A stretch of 64,000 bases of DNA from Mumia flava (GTDB lineage: Bacteria > Actinomycetota > Actinomycetes > Propionibacteriales > Nocardioidaceae), in contig NZ_PGEZ01000004.1 of assembly GCF_002797495.1 (NCBI RefSeq), forward strand, positions 1 to 64,000, in the 5' to 3' direction. Position 1 is the stretch's first letter. Each line of letters starts with the position of its first letter. The notes beneath the pieces were generated by a model, which was given only the letters and a program-made list of their open reading frames with translations, was not told where the DNA came from and searched no databases. Positions 41,149-50,165 of the stretch are shown here, piece by piece. Position numbers and translations under genes: made by a program.

Positions 41149-41910
41149 TCAGGCCCGAGGGGCGAACCCCGCCAGCACCGTGCGTCGACCGCGCTCGCGG
41201 CGCACCAGGAGGATCGTGAGCACCAGCCCGACCACACCGTTCACGACGACCAGGAGACCCACCGCGGTCGGGACGTCGCCGACGAACGCCGCGAAGTCCC
41301 AGACCCCGTGGAGCGCCATCGCGAGGAACAACGAGCCAGACAGCCGGCGCGCCAGGTACAGCACGGAACCGGTCATGAAGGCGAGCGCCACCTGGCCGGC
41401 CGCGGCGGGACCGGCGCCGAACCACCAGTTCGGCAGGTGCAGGAGCCCGAACAGCAGCGTGCTGAGGAACCACGCCGTCGGCTCGGTCAGACGCGCACGG
41501 AAGCCGGTGAGCAGGACCCCCCGTGTCGCCACCTCCTCGCAGAAGCCGACCCCCAGGCTCCCCAGCGCCACCACGAGCACGAAGGTGGTCGTCGCGTCAC
41601 CGACGTCCTCGGTGAGCAGGAAGACCGCGGTGATCGCGAGCATCACCGCCGGCGCGATCCACAACCACCACGGCGACCTCAGTCGCTGCGCCTCGAACAG
41701 CACCGGTCGCCACCAGCCGAGCACGGTGACGGCGACGACCAGCAGCACCGCTCCCCCGGTCAGCGGGGCGACGTACCACGCCAGGGCGGTCTCGGTGGAC
41801 TCACCGATCCGGTCGTAGTCGATCTCGTTCAGGATCCAGATCCCGTAGAACACCGCGAGGTACAGGACGAAGGTCACGATCGCAGCGACCGGGCCGGGGG
41901 TGATCCGCAT
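41149..41910 (-). CDS. CPBP-family intramembrane metalloprotease
   Basis: A 253-residue multi-helix membrane protein. The metalloprotease motif is FCEEVATRG (Glu125-Glu126, Arg130) and the second helix pair carries LLHLPNWWFG (His158) and later ALHGVWD. Same Rce1/CPBP superfamily as the protein at 39456 but only distantly similar in sequence, so not a recent duplicate. ATG 41910 follows GAGGAC. Substrate unknown. Confidence 0.87.
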   Translation of the reverse strand: MRITPGPVAAIVTFVLYLAVFYGIWILNEIDYDRIGESTETALAWYVAPLTGGAVLLVVAVTVLGWWRPVLFEAQRLRSPWWLWIAPAVMLAITAVFLLTEDVGDATTTFVLVVALGSLGVGFCEEVATRGVLLTGFRARLTEPTAWFLSTLLFGLLHLPNWWFGAGPAAAGQVALAFMTGSVLYLARRLSGSLFLAMALHGVWDFAAFVGDVPTAVGLLVVVNGVVGLVLTILLVRRERGRRTVLAGFAPRA

Positions 41911-42059
41911 CGGGTGTCCTCTCGGTCGGGCGCCGCCGGGACGAGCATCGGGAGTCCTGGGCCGGAAGCGTACCGGCCGATCCGCCTGCTGTGGCGGGTT
42001 CCGCCGCCGCCTACGCTGGAGGGTACGCAGACGCGTCGGGCGCGAGCGAGGAGGCGACC

Positions 42060-42404
42060 ATGGGTGTGTTCCGCGGCAAGGGTGCCCAGGAGCGCGAGCA
42101 GGTCAGGGCCTCCGGCGCACCGCGCGACCCCGGGCACCAGGCCATCACCGACCTGGGCGCGTTCGCCTCGAGCATCGCCGGAGACGGCGCCACCGGGAGC
42201 GGCTGGAGGCTGGCGACCGACGCGAACGACACGACCGACGCGACCGACGCGAGCACCACGAACGCCGCGAGCACGTCAGCGGCCGACGGTGCTCCCACCG
42301 ACGAGGGCGGAGCCGACGAGATCACCGACGAGCTGCGGTCGTGGCTGCGCGAGCGCCGCCGGTCCGGTGACCGCTCGGGTGATCCCGCCCCACCACGGGA
42401 CTGA
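42060..42404 (+). CDS. Small Asp/Ala/Thr-rich protein of unknown function
   Basis: A 114-residue protein I cannot assign. N-terminal half is basic to neutral, the middle contains a low-complexity run (DANDTTDATDASTTNAAST) that resembles a disordered acidic linker, and the C-terminus is a short helix ELRSWLRERRR followed by a polar tail. Strong GAGGAGG ribosome-binding site in front of ATG 42060 and actinobacterial codon bias argue that it is real. It precedes the Rho-N protein by 73 bases in the same direction. No relation to known domains seen. Confidence 0.65.
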   Translation: MGVFRGKGAQEREQVRASGAPRDPGHQAITDLGAFASSIAGDGATGSGWRLATDANDTTDATDASTTNAASTSAADGAPTDEGGADEITDELRSWLRERRRSGDRSGDPAPPRD

Positions 42405-42477
42405 CGCGGCCGACCCACGAGACCGGTCGCGCGGCCGTACGCTGGGCCGTACGACCAGCCGACGCCCGGGAGGACAC

Positions 42478-43038
42478 GTGGCGAAGAAGCAGAAGCAGGC
42501 GAAGAAGACCAAGAAGTCCGCTGCCGACAAGGTCGAGGAGGCGCTGCGGGAGCGGATCGCCGAGCTGGAGAAGGCGCTCGACGACACCACCCGCCGGCTC
42601 AAGAAGGCACGCAAGGACGCCGAGGCAGCGCGCGCCGACGCCGAGAAGGCGATCCGCAAGACCGCGAAGTCCGCACAGAAGCGGATCGTGGACTCCGCCG
42701 AGGCGGCCCGCGCCGAGCTCGCCAAGCTGGCCGAGACAGCGGTCCGGCGAGCGGACTCGGCCAGGCAGGCCGCGAGCGAGGCGAGCGCGACGGCGTCCGC
42801 CCCCACGGAGGCCGCACCGACCAAGAAGGCGTCCGCGACCAAGAAGGCGTCACCGACCAAGAAGGCGTCACCGACCAAGAAGGCGTCACCGACCAAGACG
42901 GCGCCGCCCAGCAGGGCGACCTCCGCGTACGGCGACATGACCGTCGCCGAGCTGCGCAAGGCCGCACGGGCGCAGGGCGTCAAGAACTACTCGCGGATGA
43001 ACAAGGGCGCGCTCGTCGCCGCGCTCCAGTCCTCCTGA
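42478..43038 (+). CDS. Lysine-rich histone-like protein with C-terminal Rho-N domain
   Basis: A 186-residue basic protein. N-terminal half is a long charged coiled-coil helix (LRERIAELEKALDDTTRRLKKARKDAEAARADAEKAIRK), then an 18-bp-repeat-encoded linker of four KKASPT/KKASAT units, then a Rho termination factor N-terminal (SAP-like) domain MTVAELRKAARAQGVKNYSRMNKGALVAAL. The basic repeat and coiled coil suggest DNA or RNA binding, as in the lysine-rich HupB-like tails. GTG 42478 follows GGGAGGACAC. Confidence 0.82.
   Translation: MAKKQKQAKKTKKSAADKVEEALRERIAELEKALDDTTRRLKKARKDAEAARADAEKAIRKTAKSAQKRIVDSAEAARAELAKLAETAVRRADSARQAASEASATASAPTEAAPTKKASATKKASPTKKASPTKKASPTKTAPPSRATSAYGDMTVAELRKAARAQGVKNYSRMNKGALVAALQSS
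42823..42894. repeat. 18-bp tandem repeat encoding KKASPT units
   Basis: Four consecutive 18-base units AAGAAGGCGTCACCGACC (first unit with three substitutions) encode Lys-Lys-Ala-Ser-Pro-Thr. Copy number could vary by slippage without breaking the frame. Confidence 0.9.
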
Positions 43039-43072
43039 CCCGGCTCGGCGCCGTACGCCTCGGCGCTCGCGA

Positions 43073-43921
43073 TCACGTCTCGTCAGGTCGACGCGCGTGC
43101 ACGACCGCCCAGGAGAGCGCCATGTCGGCGACCTCCTCCCACCCCGGCTCCCCGCAGGTCCAGTGCGACCGCTCGGGGAACACGTGGAACTCCGTCACCG
43201 CGTCGGACTTGCGGTAGTGCTTCGCGTTCGACTTGTTCACCGAGGCCGGCATGATGTGGTCGCGACCGCCCGCGATGAACAGCAGCGGCGCCCGGTCGTC
43301 GTTCGCGTAGTCGACCCAGGTCTCCTGGTGACCCGGCTTGAGGTTCGCGAAGAGCCCGTAGTCCCACACGAACGATCCCGGAGCCGGGATGTGGTAGCGC
43401 TCGTAGACCGCGTCCGACTCCTCTCGGCTCAGCGTGTTCGTGAACGCGTAGTGGAACTGTGCGGGCGTGAACCCCGCCGCCCGGTGCCGGGTCGCGGGGT
43501 TCTTCAGGATCGGGAACAGCGACTTGGCCTGCGACGGCGGGTTGACCCGCACACCCTCGGTCGGCGCGGAGTCGATCACGACCGCGGAGCACCCGAGCCC
43601 CCGAGCGAGCAGCAGCTGCGTCAGCGTGCCGCCGAACGAGTGGCCCATGATGATCGGCGGTGCGTCGAGCTCGGCGATCATGGCGGCGATGTGGTCGACA
43701 ATCGCGGGCACCTTCTGCTCGGCGATCACGTCGGGGTTCTCCCGCAGCGCCTCGACCTCGATCTCGAATCCCGGGTAGCCGGGTGTCAGGACGCGGTACC
43801 CCTGCGCCTCGTAGTGCGTCACCCAGTGCTCCCAGCTGCGCGGCGTCATCCACAGTCCGTGGACGAGGACGACGGTGTCGGGACTGAGCGGGGTCGGCGG
43901 TTCGGTGGTCGGATCGGTCAT
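43073..43921 (-). CDS. Alpha/beta-fold hydrolase
   Basis: A 282-residue protein with a complete catalytic triad: nucleophile GHSFGG (oxyanion HGLWMTP upstream), Asp in FIAGGRDHIMPASVN and His in FPERSHWTC. The substrate class is unknown; the fold resembles small-lipase or haloperoxidase-type hydrolases. It follows the truncated hydrolase gene by 39 bases on the same strand, as if one had been duplicated from the other, but they share little sequence. Confidence 0.82.
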   Translation of the reverse strand: MTDPTTEPPTPLSPDTVVLVHGLWMTPRSWEHWVTHYEAQGYRVLTPGYPGFEIEVEALRENPDVIAEQKVPAIVDHIAAMIAELDAPPIIMGHSFGGTLTQLLLARGLGCSAVVIDSAPTEGVRVNPPSQAKSLFPILKNPATRHRAAGFTPAQFHYAFTNTLSREESDAVYERYHIPAPGSFVWDYGLFANLKPGHQETWVDYANDDRAPLLFIAGGRDHIMPASVNKSNAKHYRKSDAVTEFHVFPERSHWTCGEPGWEEVADMALSWAVVHARRPDET

Positions 43922-43960
43922 GACGGTCTCCTTCGTGGTCGGCCGTACCGGTCGTACGGC

Positions 43961-44542
43961 TCAGGTGGCGAGAAACGCGAGCAGGTCGGTGGTGAGGCGG
44001 GAGGCATGGGTCTCGGGCAGGCGGTGCGACGCGCCGGCGTACACCAGCAGGCGGGCACGCGGGATCCGCTCGGCGTACTGCGCGCCGCCGAGCGCGAGCG
44101 GCACCACCTCGTCGTCGGTGCCGTGCACGACGAGCGTCGGCACGTCGAAACGATCGAGGTCGGCCAGGGAGGAGAGGACGGCCGAGACGAGCACGATCTG
44201 GGCGAGTCTGTCGGTGCCGTGCCGCCGAACGTGCCGCGCGACCTCCCCACCGCCGGTGGCGTACCCGACGAGGGTGGCGTCGCGCAGGTCGAGGAGCCCG
44301 ATCAGGCGGGCGAGGCCGTCCACGACGGTGTCGTGGACGGTGCCGGCCGCGCCGGGCGCGCGCGACCGGGGACGGCGGTGGTCGTGCGCGACGGCACGGT
44401 AGCCACGCGCGGCGAGCGCGCGCTGCTGCACCGCCCACGGGCCCGCGTCCAGCGGCCACCCGTACGAGAGCACGACGGGGCGGCCGTCGCCCTGCTCCGT
44501 GTAGGAGATCTCGGCGCCGTCGTCGGCGACCACCGTGCCCAT
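43961..44542 (-). CDS. Degenerate chloroperoxidase-like alpha/beta hydrolase, probably inactive
   Basis: A 193-residue protein that aligns with cofactor-free haloperoxidases (usually about 275 residues) at both ends but lacks about 70 residues of the cap. VVLSYGWPLDAGPW corresponds to the oxyanion strand, but the nucleophile elbow reads GYATGGG where GHSMGG or GHSTGG is normal: Ser is replaced by Ala (codon GCC). Asp (HGTDDEVVPL) and His (GASHRLPE) remain. ATG 44542 is chosen for its GGGGTGG; GTG 44551 is possible. Likely a pseudo-enzyme or decaying gene. Confidence 0.6.
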   Translation of the reverse strand: MGTVVADDGAEISYTEQGDGRPVVLSYGWPLDAGPWAVQQRALAARGYRAVAHDHRRPRSRAPGAAGTVHDTVVDGLARLIGLLDLRDATLVGYATGGGEVARHVRRHGTDRLAQIVLVSAVLSSLADLDRFDVPTLVVHGTDDEVVPLALGGAQYAERIPRARLLVYAGASHRLPETHASRLTTDLLAFLAT

Positions 44543-44620
44543 CGGAACCACCCCGTTCCGAGTCTGGAGCCCGGACGCGGCCGTGGAATCACGTGCGGCA
44601 CGTAGTCTCTGCGTCCGCGG

Positions 44621-47389
44621 CTACGAGATCCGCTCGGCCGCGTCGAGCGTCCCGGCGAGCTCGCGCCGGCTGGTGACGCCGAGCTTGCGGAAGACCTTGC
44701 GCAGGTGGAAGTCCACCGTGTGCGGGCTCAGGAGCAGGGCCGCCGCGATCTCGGCGTTGGTCGACCCCGCCGCCGCCATCGCCGCGACGGTGGCCTCCCG
44801 TGCCGTCAGGTCCGAGGTCCGGGTGGGCCCGGCTGCGTCTCCCGGGCCCTCGGTGCCGCCGCTGGCGAGCAGCTCGCGGCGGGCACGCTCCGCGAAGCGC
44901 ACCGCGCCCATCCGCTCGAAGACCCCCAGCGCTCCCCGTAGCTGGAACCGGGCGTCGGCGCGCCGACGCCGCCGCAGGAGCCACTCGCCGTACAGCAGCC
45001 TCGCACGGCCGAGGGCGGCGAGGTTCCGCGTGGGCTCGAGGATCTGGACCGCCTCGCGGAAGGCGACCTCGGTCTCGTCGTCGGTCGCGACCAGCGCCCG
45101 ACCGACCGCGGCGAGCCCGCGGGCCCAGGTGGTCGGCGAGGCGGCGGCGATGGACTCGAGCCGCACGAGCGCGCGCCGGGCCTCCTCGTCGCGCCCGGTG
45201 AAGACCGCGGCCTCGACCAGGTTCACGAGGGCGCGCTGCGCGACCTGGAGATGGTTCTGCTCGACGATGCCGGCGGACAGGCGGTACGAGGTCTCGTAGT
45301 CACCAGCGCACGAGGCGAGCAGCGCGGACGCGGCCCGCGCCATCGTCTCCGCCCCGCCGAGGCCGAGCGCCACCGCCGCCTGCCCGGATCGTTCGATCTG
45401 AGCCTCGAGATCGGGTCCGCGGCCGCACCAGGCGAGGTACTCGACGTTCTTGAACATCTCCTGCTGGTCGGGGGTCAGGCCGATCGCGTCGCGGACCTGG
45501 CCGACCTCGGCGAGCAGACGCCCGGCCGACTCCAGCTGCCCGATGTCGGCCTCGGTCAGGGAGCGCACCCACAGGAAGACGTCGAGCGGGTAGAGCGCAC
45601 CGGCCGCCCGCGCCACCTCGGCGCTGCGGGTCAGGATCGTCGTCCGCGCGTCGTCGTCGAGCAGCCCGGTCGCGAGCACCATCCCGAGCATGCCGAGCTC
45701 GAGCAGCTCGGTGGGGCTCACCCGATCCGACGCGATCGCGTCGACCGCCGCGCGCATCTGCGGTGCTGCGACCTCGTACGGGTCGAGCGCGAAGGACGCG
45801 AGCGCAGCCAGCGCCGTCCCCGCGACGTCCCTCGGCTCCTCGCCGACGATCTCGCGGATCGTCGTCGCGGCCTCCTCGACGGAGCAGCCGCGCATCATCC
45901 ACTCGGCGCCGCCGAGGTTCGACGCGCAGCGCACGAGCGCCTCCCGTGCCCGTACCGGGTCGGAGGCCTCGAACGCCCGCGCGGCGCGCAGGTACATCGC
46001 GGGCACGTCGGCGCTGGCGTCCGCGAGTCCGGAGTAGACGTGCACGGCAGCGCGGACCATGAGGCTGCGGCCCAGCCCGACCGGGTCGAGCTCCGTCTCC
46101 TCGAGCGACGCGAGCAGCCGGCTCGCCTGCACCGGCGCCCCACCGATCGCCGCCGCCTCGGCGGCCGCGAGCGTACGGTCGATCCTCGCCGGCCCCGCCG
46201 GGGTGAGCTCGACGGCCCGGACCAGGAAGGACACCCGCGCGGAGTAGCCGCCCCGGTCGCGCGCCCGGTCGGCCGCCCGCGCGAGGACGCCGGCCACGTG
46301 CTCGTCCGGCTCGACCCGGCTGGCGCCGAGGTGCCAGGCCCTGCTGTCCTCGTCGACCGGGTCGGTGGTCACGGCGGCGAGCGCGTCGTGGACCCGACGC
46401 CGGTCCTCGGTGTCGGCGGCGCCGTACACGGCGGAGCGGACCAGAGGGTGGCGGAACCGCACCCGGCCCCGGGTGCGGACCAGGCCGGTCTCCTCGGCCG
46501 CACGCACGTCCGACGGATCGATGCCGAGGGCGGACGCGGCGGCGCTGACCCGGGCGAGGTCACCGCTCGGCTCGGCCGCGGCCAGCAGCAGCCAGGTCCG
46601 GCTGCCCGTGCCCAGCTCGCCGACCCGCTCCAGGTAGTGCGACTCCAGCCGGCCCCCGAGCGGCAGCGGGTCCGGGAGCGTGGCACCGCCGGAGAGCTGG
46701 TCACCGCCGAGCTCGTCCCCGAGGTCGAGGATCGCCAGCGGTACGCCGCGGGTCGCCTCCACGATGCGGCCGGCGATCACCGGGTCGAGGTCGCCGGCGA
46801 CCGAGCGCGACAGGAGCTCGTGGGCCGCGGCGTGCTCGAGACCCTCCAGACGCAGCTCCGGCAGGCCGGCCAGCGCCGCCACCGCGATCGACGTGCGGGC
46901 TGCCAGCACCATCGAGACCCGGTCGGCGTGGATGCGGCGGGCGACGAACGTGAGCGCGTCGAGCGACTCCTGGTCGAGCCACTGGACGTCGTCGACGACA
47001 CAGACGATCGGCCGGTCGTGCCCGGCCTCGGCGAGCAGCGTCAGGGTCGCCAGGCCGACCAGGTGGCGATCGGGCGGCGGGCCCGCCTCGAGCCCGAGCG
47101 CGACCCGCAGCGCGGCGCGCTGGATCTCCGGCATCGCCGAACCGAGCGCGCGGTACCTCAGGAGGAGCCGCTGAAGTCCGGCGAAGGCGAGTCCGGCCTC
47201 GGTCTCGACACCGAGGAGGCGCACCACCTGGAGCCCGTCGACACCGTCGGCCAGATCGTCCAGCAGTGCCGTCTTGCCGACTCCCGGGTCACCCCGGACG
47301 ACCAGGACCTCGCCGAAGCCCTCGGCCGCCGATGCGGCGACCGCTGCCAGGCGTTCACGTTCGGCCACCCGGCCGACGAGCGCGTTCAC
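44621..47389 (-). CDS. LuxR-family (LAL) transcriptional regulator with ATPase
   Basis: A 922-residue large ATP-binding regulator. Walker A GDPGVGKTALL is at residues 33-41 and Walker B VCVVDDVQWLD follows; the middle is a long helical region, and the C-terminal LuxR helix-turn-helix reads LTAREATVAAMAAAGSTNAEIAAALLLSPHTVDFHLRKVFRKLGV. LALs bind promoters of operons in response to unknown ligands and usually regulate the gene next to them; the secreted protein upstream on the other strand is the nearest candidate. GTG 47389 is 6 bases after TAGGGT. Confidence 0.88.
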   Translation of the reverse strand: MNALVGRVAERERLAAVAASAAEGFGEVLVVRGDPGVGKTALLDDLADGVDGLQVVRLLGVETEAGLAFAGLQRLLLRYRALGSAMPEIQRAALRVALGLEAGPPPDRHLVGLATLTLLAEAGHDRPIVCVVDDVQWLDQESLDALTFVARRIHADRVSMVLAARTSIAVAALAGLPELRLEGLEHAAAHELLSRSVAGDLDPVIAGRIVEATRGVPLAILDLGDELGGDQLSGGATLPDPLPLGGRLESHYLERVGELGTGSRTWLLLAAAEPSGDLARVSAAASALGIDPSDVRAAEETGLVRTRGRVRFRHPLVRSAVYGAADTEDRRRVHDALAAVTTDPVDEDSRAWHLGASRVEPDEHVAGVLARAADRARDRGGYSARVSFLVRAVELTPAGPARIDRTLAAAEAAAIGGAPVQASRLLASLEETELDPVGLGRSLMVRAAVHVYSGLADASADVPAMYLRAARAFEASDPVRAREALVRCASNLGGAEWMMRGCSVEEAATTIREIVGEEPRDVAGTALAALASFALDPYEVAAPQMRAAVDAIASDRVSPTELLELGMLGMVLATGLLDDDARTTILTRSAEVARAAGALYPLDVFLWVRSLTEADIGQLESAGRLLAEVGQVRDAIGLTPDQQEMFKNVEYLAWCGRGPDLEAQIERSGQAAVALGLGGAETMARAASALLASCAGDYETSYRLSAGIVEQNHLQVAQRALVNLVEAAVFTGRDEEARRALVRLESIAAASPTTWARGLAAVGRALVATDDETEVAFREAVQILEPTRNLAALGRARLLYGEWLLRRRRRADARFQLRGALGVFERMGAVRFAERARRELLASGGTEGPGDAAGPTRTSDLTAREATVAAMAAAGSTNAEIAAALLLSPHTVDFHLRKVFRKLGVTSRRELAGTLDAAERIS

Positions 47390-47395
47390 GGCACG

Positions 47396-47401
47396 ACCCT
47401 A
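47396..47401 (-). promoter_or_regulatory. Leaderless -10 element of the LuxR gene
   Basis: TAGGGT ends 6 bases before the GTG at 47389. Confidence 0.5.
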
Positions 47402-47532
47402 GAGCCTGGGGCTGGTCACCGGGCACCACGTGCACGCACGAGCCCCCGCGGGCGCGGCGAGGCCCGCGATCGCACCCCTTACACTGAATTCGCCATCCGG
47501 GGGCAACGGGCACCCGGACACCCCCCGGGAGC

Positions 47533-48792
47533 ATGACCATGACGTCCTCGACGACGCCGCGGCCGCGTGCGCGCGGTCGCCTGCTGATCGGCCTCACGGC
47601 CGTCCTCGCGATCCTCCTCTCCACCCTCGTCGCCGCGCCGGCCCAGGCCGCCGGCGTGACCGTGGTGGGCACGATCACCGACGGAGCCGGACGCCCCGTC
47701 GCACACGCCAACGTCCTGATCCGCAAGAACCAGACCGACGGCGGCCAGTTCATCTACACCGACGCGAACGGGCGCTACGACAGCAGCGCGTGGCCCCAGA
47801 CCTCGGACCTCTCCACCGGGACGCACTGGATCAGCGTGTCCGTCGACGAGGAGCACACCAACAACGGCTGGCCGTACCGCTACGTCGACACGGCGGTGTC
47901 GCTCGCCTCCGGCACGAACACGAAGAACTTCACGCTCACCGAGCTCGCCACCGCCGACTTCACCGTGCTCGGTCCCGACGGACGCAGGCTCGTGCGCGCG
48001 CCCGTGATCTTCGAGGTCCTCCGCAACGGCGTGTGGGACCTGCCGCAGTACGGCCCGAACGAGACCGACCGCAACGGCCGCTACCGGTTCACCGAGAGCA
48101 CCTACTTCGAGAAGTACCGCGCCTGCTTCGGCGTCCCGTCCGGCTACTCCGGGCCGACTGCGGTCCTGACCTGCTGGCAGTCCGGCTCGAAGCCGAGCGA
48201 GGCGACGCCGTTCACCGTCACGGGCGGCACCCACGCGAAGCACACCGTCCGTCTGAGGAGCGGGGCCGCGCCGAGCGTGTCCGGCACCGTGCGCAACGGC
48301 CGCACGCTCACGGCGAGCGCCGGCGCCTGGTCGAAGGCCGGCCTGTCGGTCTCGTACCGCTGGAAGGCGGACGGCCGGGCGATCACCGGAGCCACGAAGC
48401 GCTCGTTCACGGTGAGCAACGCTCAGGCGGGCAAGCGGATCAGCGTCACCCAGACCGCGAAGGACTCCGAGGGTCGCCAGTGGTACGCGCGGACCTCGCG
48501 GGCGACCGGCAAGGTCGTCGGCACGCTGAAGTCCAGCAAGCCGCGGATCAAGGGCAAGGCCAAGAAGGGCAGGACGCTGCGCGCCAAGGCCGGTTCCTGG
48601 GGACCGGGCGCGGTGAAGCTCTCGTACCGCTGGACCCGCAACGGCAAGGCGATCAAGAAGGCCACCCGCGCGAAGTACAAGGTGACCAAGCGCGACGTCG
48701 GCAAGAAGATCCGGGTGAGCGTGACGGGCCGCAAGGCCTCGTACACGACGGCGAAGCGGACCAGCGCGAAGACGAAGCGCGTCAAGCGCTAG
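47533..48792 (+). CDS. Secreted protein with carboxypeptidase-regulatory and Ig-like repeats
   Basis: A 419-residue exported protein. Signal peptide GRLLIGLTAVLAILLSTLVAAPAQAA. Residues about 30-130 look like a carboxypeptidase regulatory-like beta sandwich (GTITDGAGRPVAHANVLI with repeated GRYD/GRYR). Two tandem Ig-like modules follow (SVSGTVRNGRTLTASAGAWS and KPRIKGKAKKGRTLRAKAGSW), each with a YRW...G..I..AT..... core as in other actinobacterial surface proteins. C-terminus is strongly basic. A 17-bp terminator hairpin lies just downstream. Possible surface adhesin. Confidence 0.78.
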   Translation: MTMTSSTTPRPRARGRLLIGLTAVLAILLSTLVAAPAQAAGVTVVGTITDGAGRPVAHANVLIRKNQTDGGQFIYTDANGRYDSSAWPQTSDLSTGTHWISVSVDEEHTNNGWPYRYVDTAVSLASGTNTKNFTLTELATADFTVLGPDGRRLVRAPVIFEVLRNGVWDLPQYGPNETDRNGRYRFTESTYFEKYRACFGVPSGYSGPTAVLTCWQSGSKPSEATPFTVTGGTHAKHTVRLRSGAAPSVSGTVRNGRTLTASAGAWSKAGLSVSYRWKADGRAITGATKRSFTVSNAQAGKRISVTQTAKDSEGRQWYARTSRATGKVVGTLKSSKPRIKGKAKKGRTLRAKAGSWGPGAVKLSYRWTRNGKAIKKATRAKYKVTKRDVGKKIRVSVTGRKASYTTAKRTSAKTKRVKR

Positions 48793-48813
48793 CAGACGCG
48801 GACGCGGACGATC

Positions 48814-48851
48814 GACGGCGGCGTCGGTGCTCGGGCACCGGCGCCGCCGTC
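48814..48851 (+). terminator. Strong 17-bp hairpin terminator
   Basis: GACGGCGGCGTCGGTGC pairs with GCACCGGCGCCGCCGTC (one G-U in RNA) around a TCGG tetraloop, 22 bases after the stop of the secreted protein. Confidence 0.75.
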
Positions 48852-48871
48852 GTCGTCGCCCCTCCGGCGCC

Positions 48872-48893
48872 GTTGACTGATCGCTCGCTCAGC
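48872..48893. promoter_or_regulatory. Operator candidate upstream of the acyl-CoA dehydrogenase
   Basis: GTTGACTGATCGCTCGCTCA continues to a 22-bp site that matches the palindrome upstream of the thiolase (55464-55485) at 18 of 22 positions. Centred 27 bases before the GTG start, so it can block RNA polymerase. Confidence 0.65.
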
Positions 48894-48908
48894 AGCAGGA
48901 TGTGGTCC

Positions 48909-50165
48909 GTGACCGACCACGAGACCCCGAGCCGGGTGACGGACCTGCTCGCCGCGCTGGACGCGTTCATCGACGAGGACATCCGCCCGCTCGAGGAAGC
49001 CGACGACAACCTCCGGTTCTTCGACCACCGGCGGGAGTTCGCCCGCACCGACCTCGAGCGCGACGGCGCGCCGAGCCAGGACTGGCTCGACCTCCTGGCC
49101 GAGGCGTGCCGGCGGGCCGATGCAGCGGGCTTCTACCGGTACGGGATCCCGTCCGAGCTGGGCGGCCGCGACGGCACGAACCTCGACATGGCGATCATCC
49201 GCGAGCACCTCGCGGCCCGGGGGCTCGGGCTGCACAACGACCTGCAGAACGAGCACTCGATCGTCGGCAACCTCGTCTTCGTCGAGCTCCTGCACCGGTT
49301 CGGGACGCCCGAGCAGCGCGAGCAGCTCGTCGAGCCGTCGATCCGCGGCGAGGCCGGCCTCGCCTTCGCGCTCACCGAGCCCGACCACGGCTCCGACGCG
49401 ACCTGGATGACGACGCGTGCCGTGCGCGCCGGCAGCGACTGGCTGATCTCGGGCGCGAAGCGGTTCAACACGCTCGGGCCGAGCACGACCCACGACGTGG
49501 TCTTCGCCCGCACGTCCGGTGACGACGGCGACGCCACCGGCATCACGGCGTTCATCGTGCCGATGGACGCTCCCGGGCTGGACGTCCCGATGCGCTGGTG
49601 GACGTTCAACATGCCGAGCGACCACGTCGAGCTCAGGTTGGACGACGTCCGCGTCCCGTCCTCGTCGATCCTCGGGGCCGAGGGCGAAGGGCTCGCCGTC
49701 GCCCAGACGTTCGTGCACGAGAACCGCATCCGCCAGGCCGCCTCGGGCGTCGGCGCCGCGCAGTACTGCATCGACCGCTCGGTGGCGTACGCGAAGGAGC
49801 GGACCGTCTTCGGGCGGTCGCTCGCACGCAACCAGGCGATCCAGTGGCCCTTGGTCGAGCTGCACACCGAGGCCGCGATGGTCCGCACGCTCGTCCGCTC
49901 GGTGTCCGCGCAGATGGACGCGCTCAAGGAAGCCGACGAGCCGCTCGTGCAGATCGGCCACCTCGTGTCGATGTGCAACTACCGAGGCAACCGACTCGTC
50001 TGCGATGCCGCCGACCGCGCGATCCAGGTGCACGGCGGACTCGGATACACCCGCCACCTGCCGTTCGAGCACATCTACCGCCACCACCGCCGCTACCGGA
50101 TCACCGAAGGGTCGGACGAGATCCAGATGCGTCGGGTCGCCGGTCACCTGTTCGGATACCTGTGA
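48909..50165 (+). CDS. Acyl-CoA dehydrogenase family protein
   Basis: A 418-residue flavin-dependent dehydrogenase. Motifs: LAFALTEPDHGSDATWMTTRAVR, ISGAKRFNTLG, IRQAASGVGAAQYCIDRSVAYAKERTVFGRSLARNQAIQWPL and the C-terminal catalytic region RYRITEGSDEIQMRRVAG with Glu400 as catalytic base. GTG 48909 follows GCAGGA; ATG 48900 is an in-frame alternative. It overlaps the APH-DUF6285 gene by GTGA, the arrangement of the ACAD10/11 pair and of bacterial LvaC-LvaA, which act on 4-hydroxyacyl-CoAs. An operator palindrome precedes it. Confidence 0.9.
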   Translation: MTDHETPSRVTDLLAALDAFIDEDIRPLEEADDNLRFFDHRREFARTDLERDGAPSQDWLDLLAEACRRADAAGFYRYGIPSELGGRDGTNLDMAIIREHLAARGLGLHNDLQNEHSIVGNLVFVELLHRFGTPEQREQLVEPSIRGEAGLAFALTEPDHGSDATWMTTRAVRAGSDWLISGAKRFNTLGPSTTHDVVFARTSGDDGDATGITAFIVPMDAPGLDVPMRWWTFNMPSDHVELRLDDVRVPSSSILGAEGEGLAVAQTFVHENRIRQAASGVGAAQYCIDRSVAYAKERTVFGRSLARNQAIQWPLVELHTEAAMVRTLVRSVSAQMDALKEADEPLVQIGHLVSMCNYRGNRLVCDAADRAIQVHGGLGYTRHLPFEHIYRHHRRYRITEGSDEIQMRRVAGHLFGYL

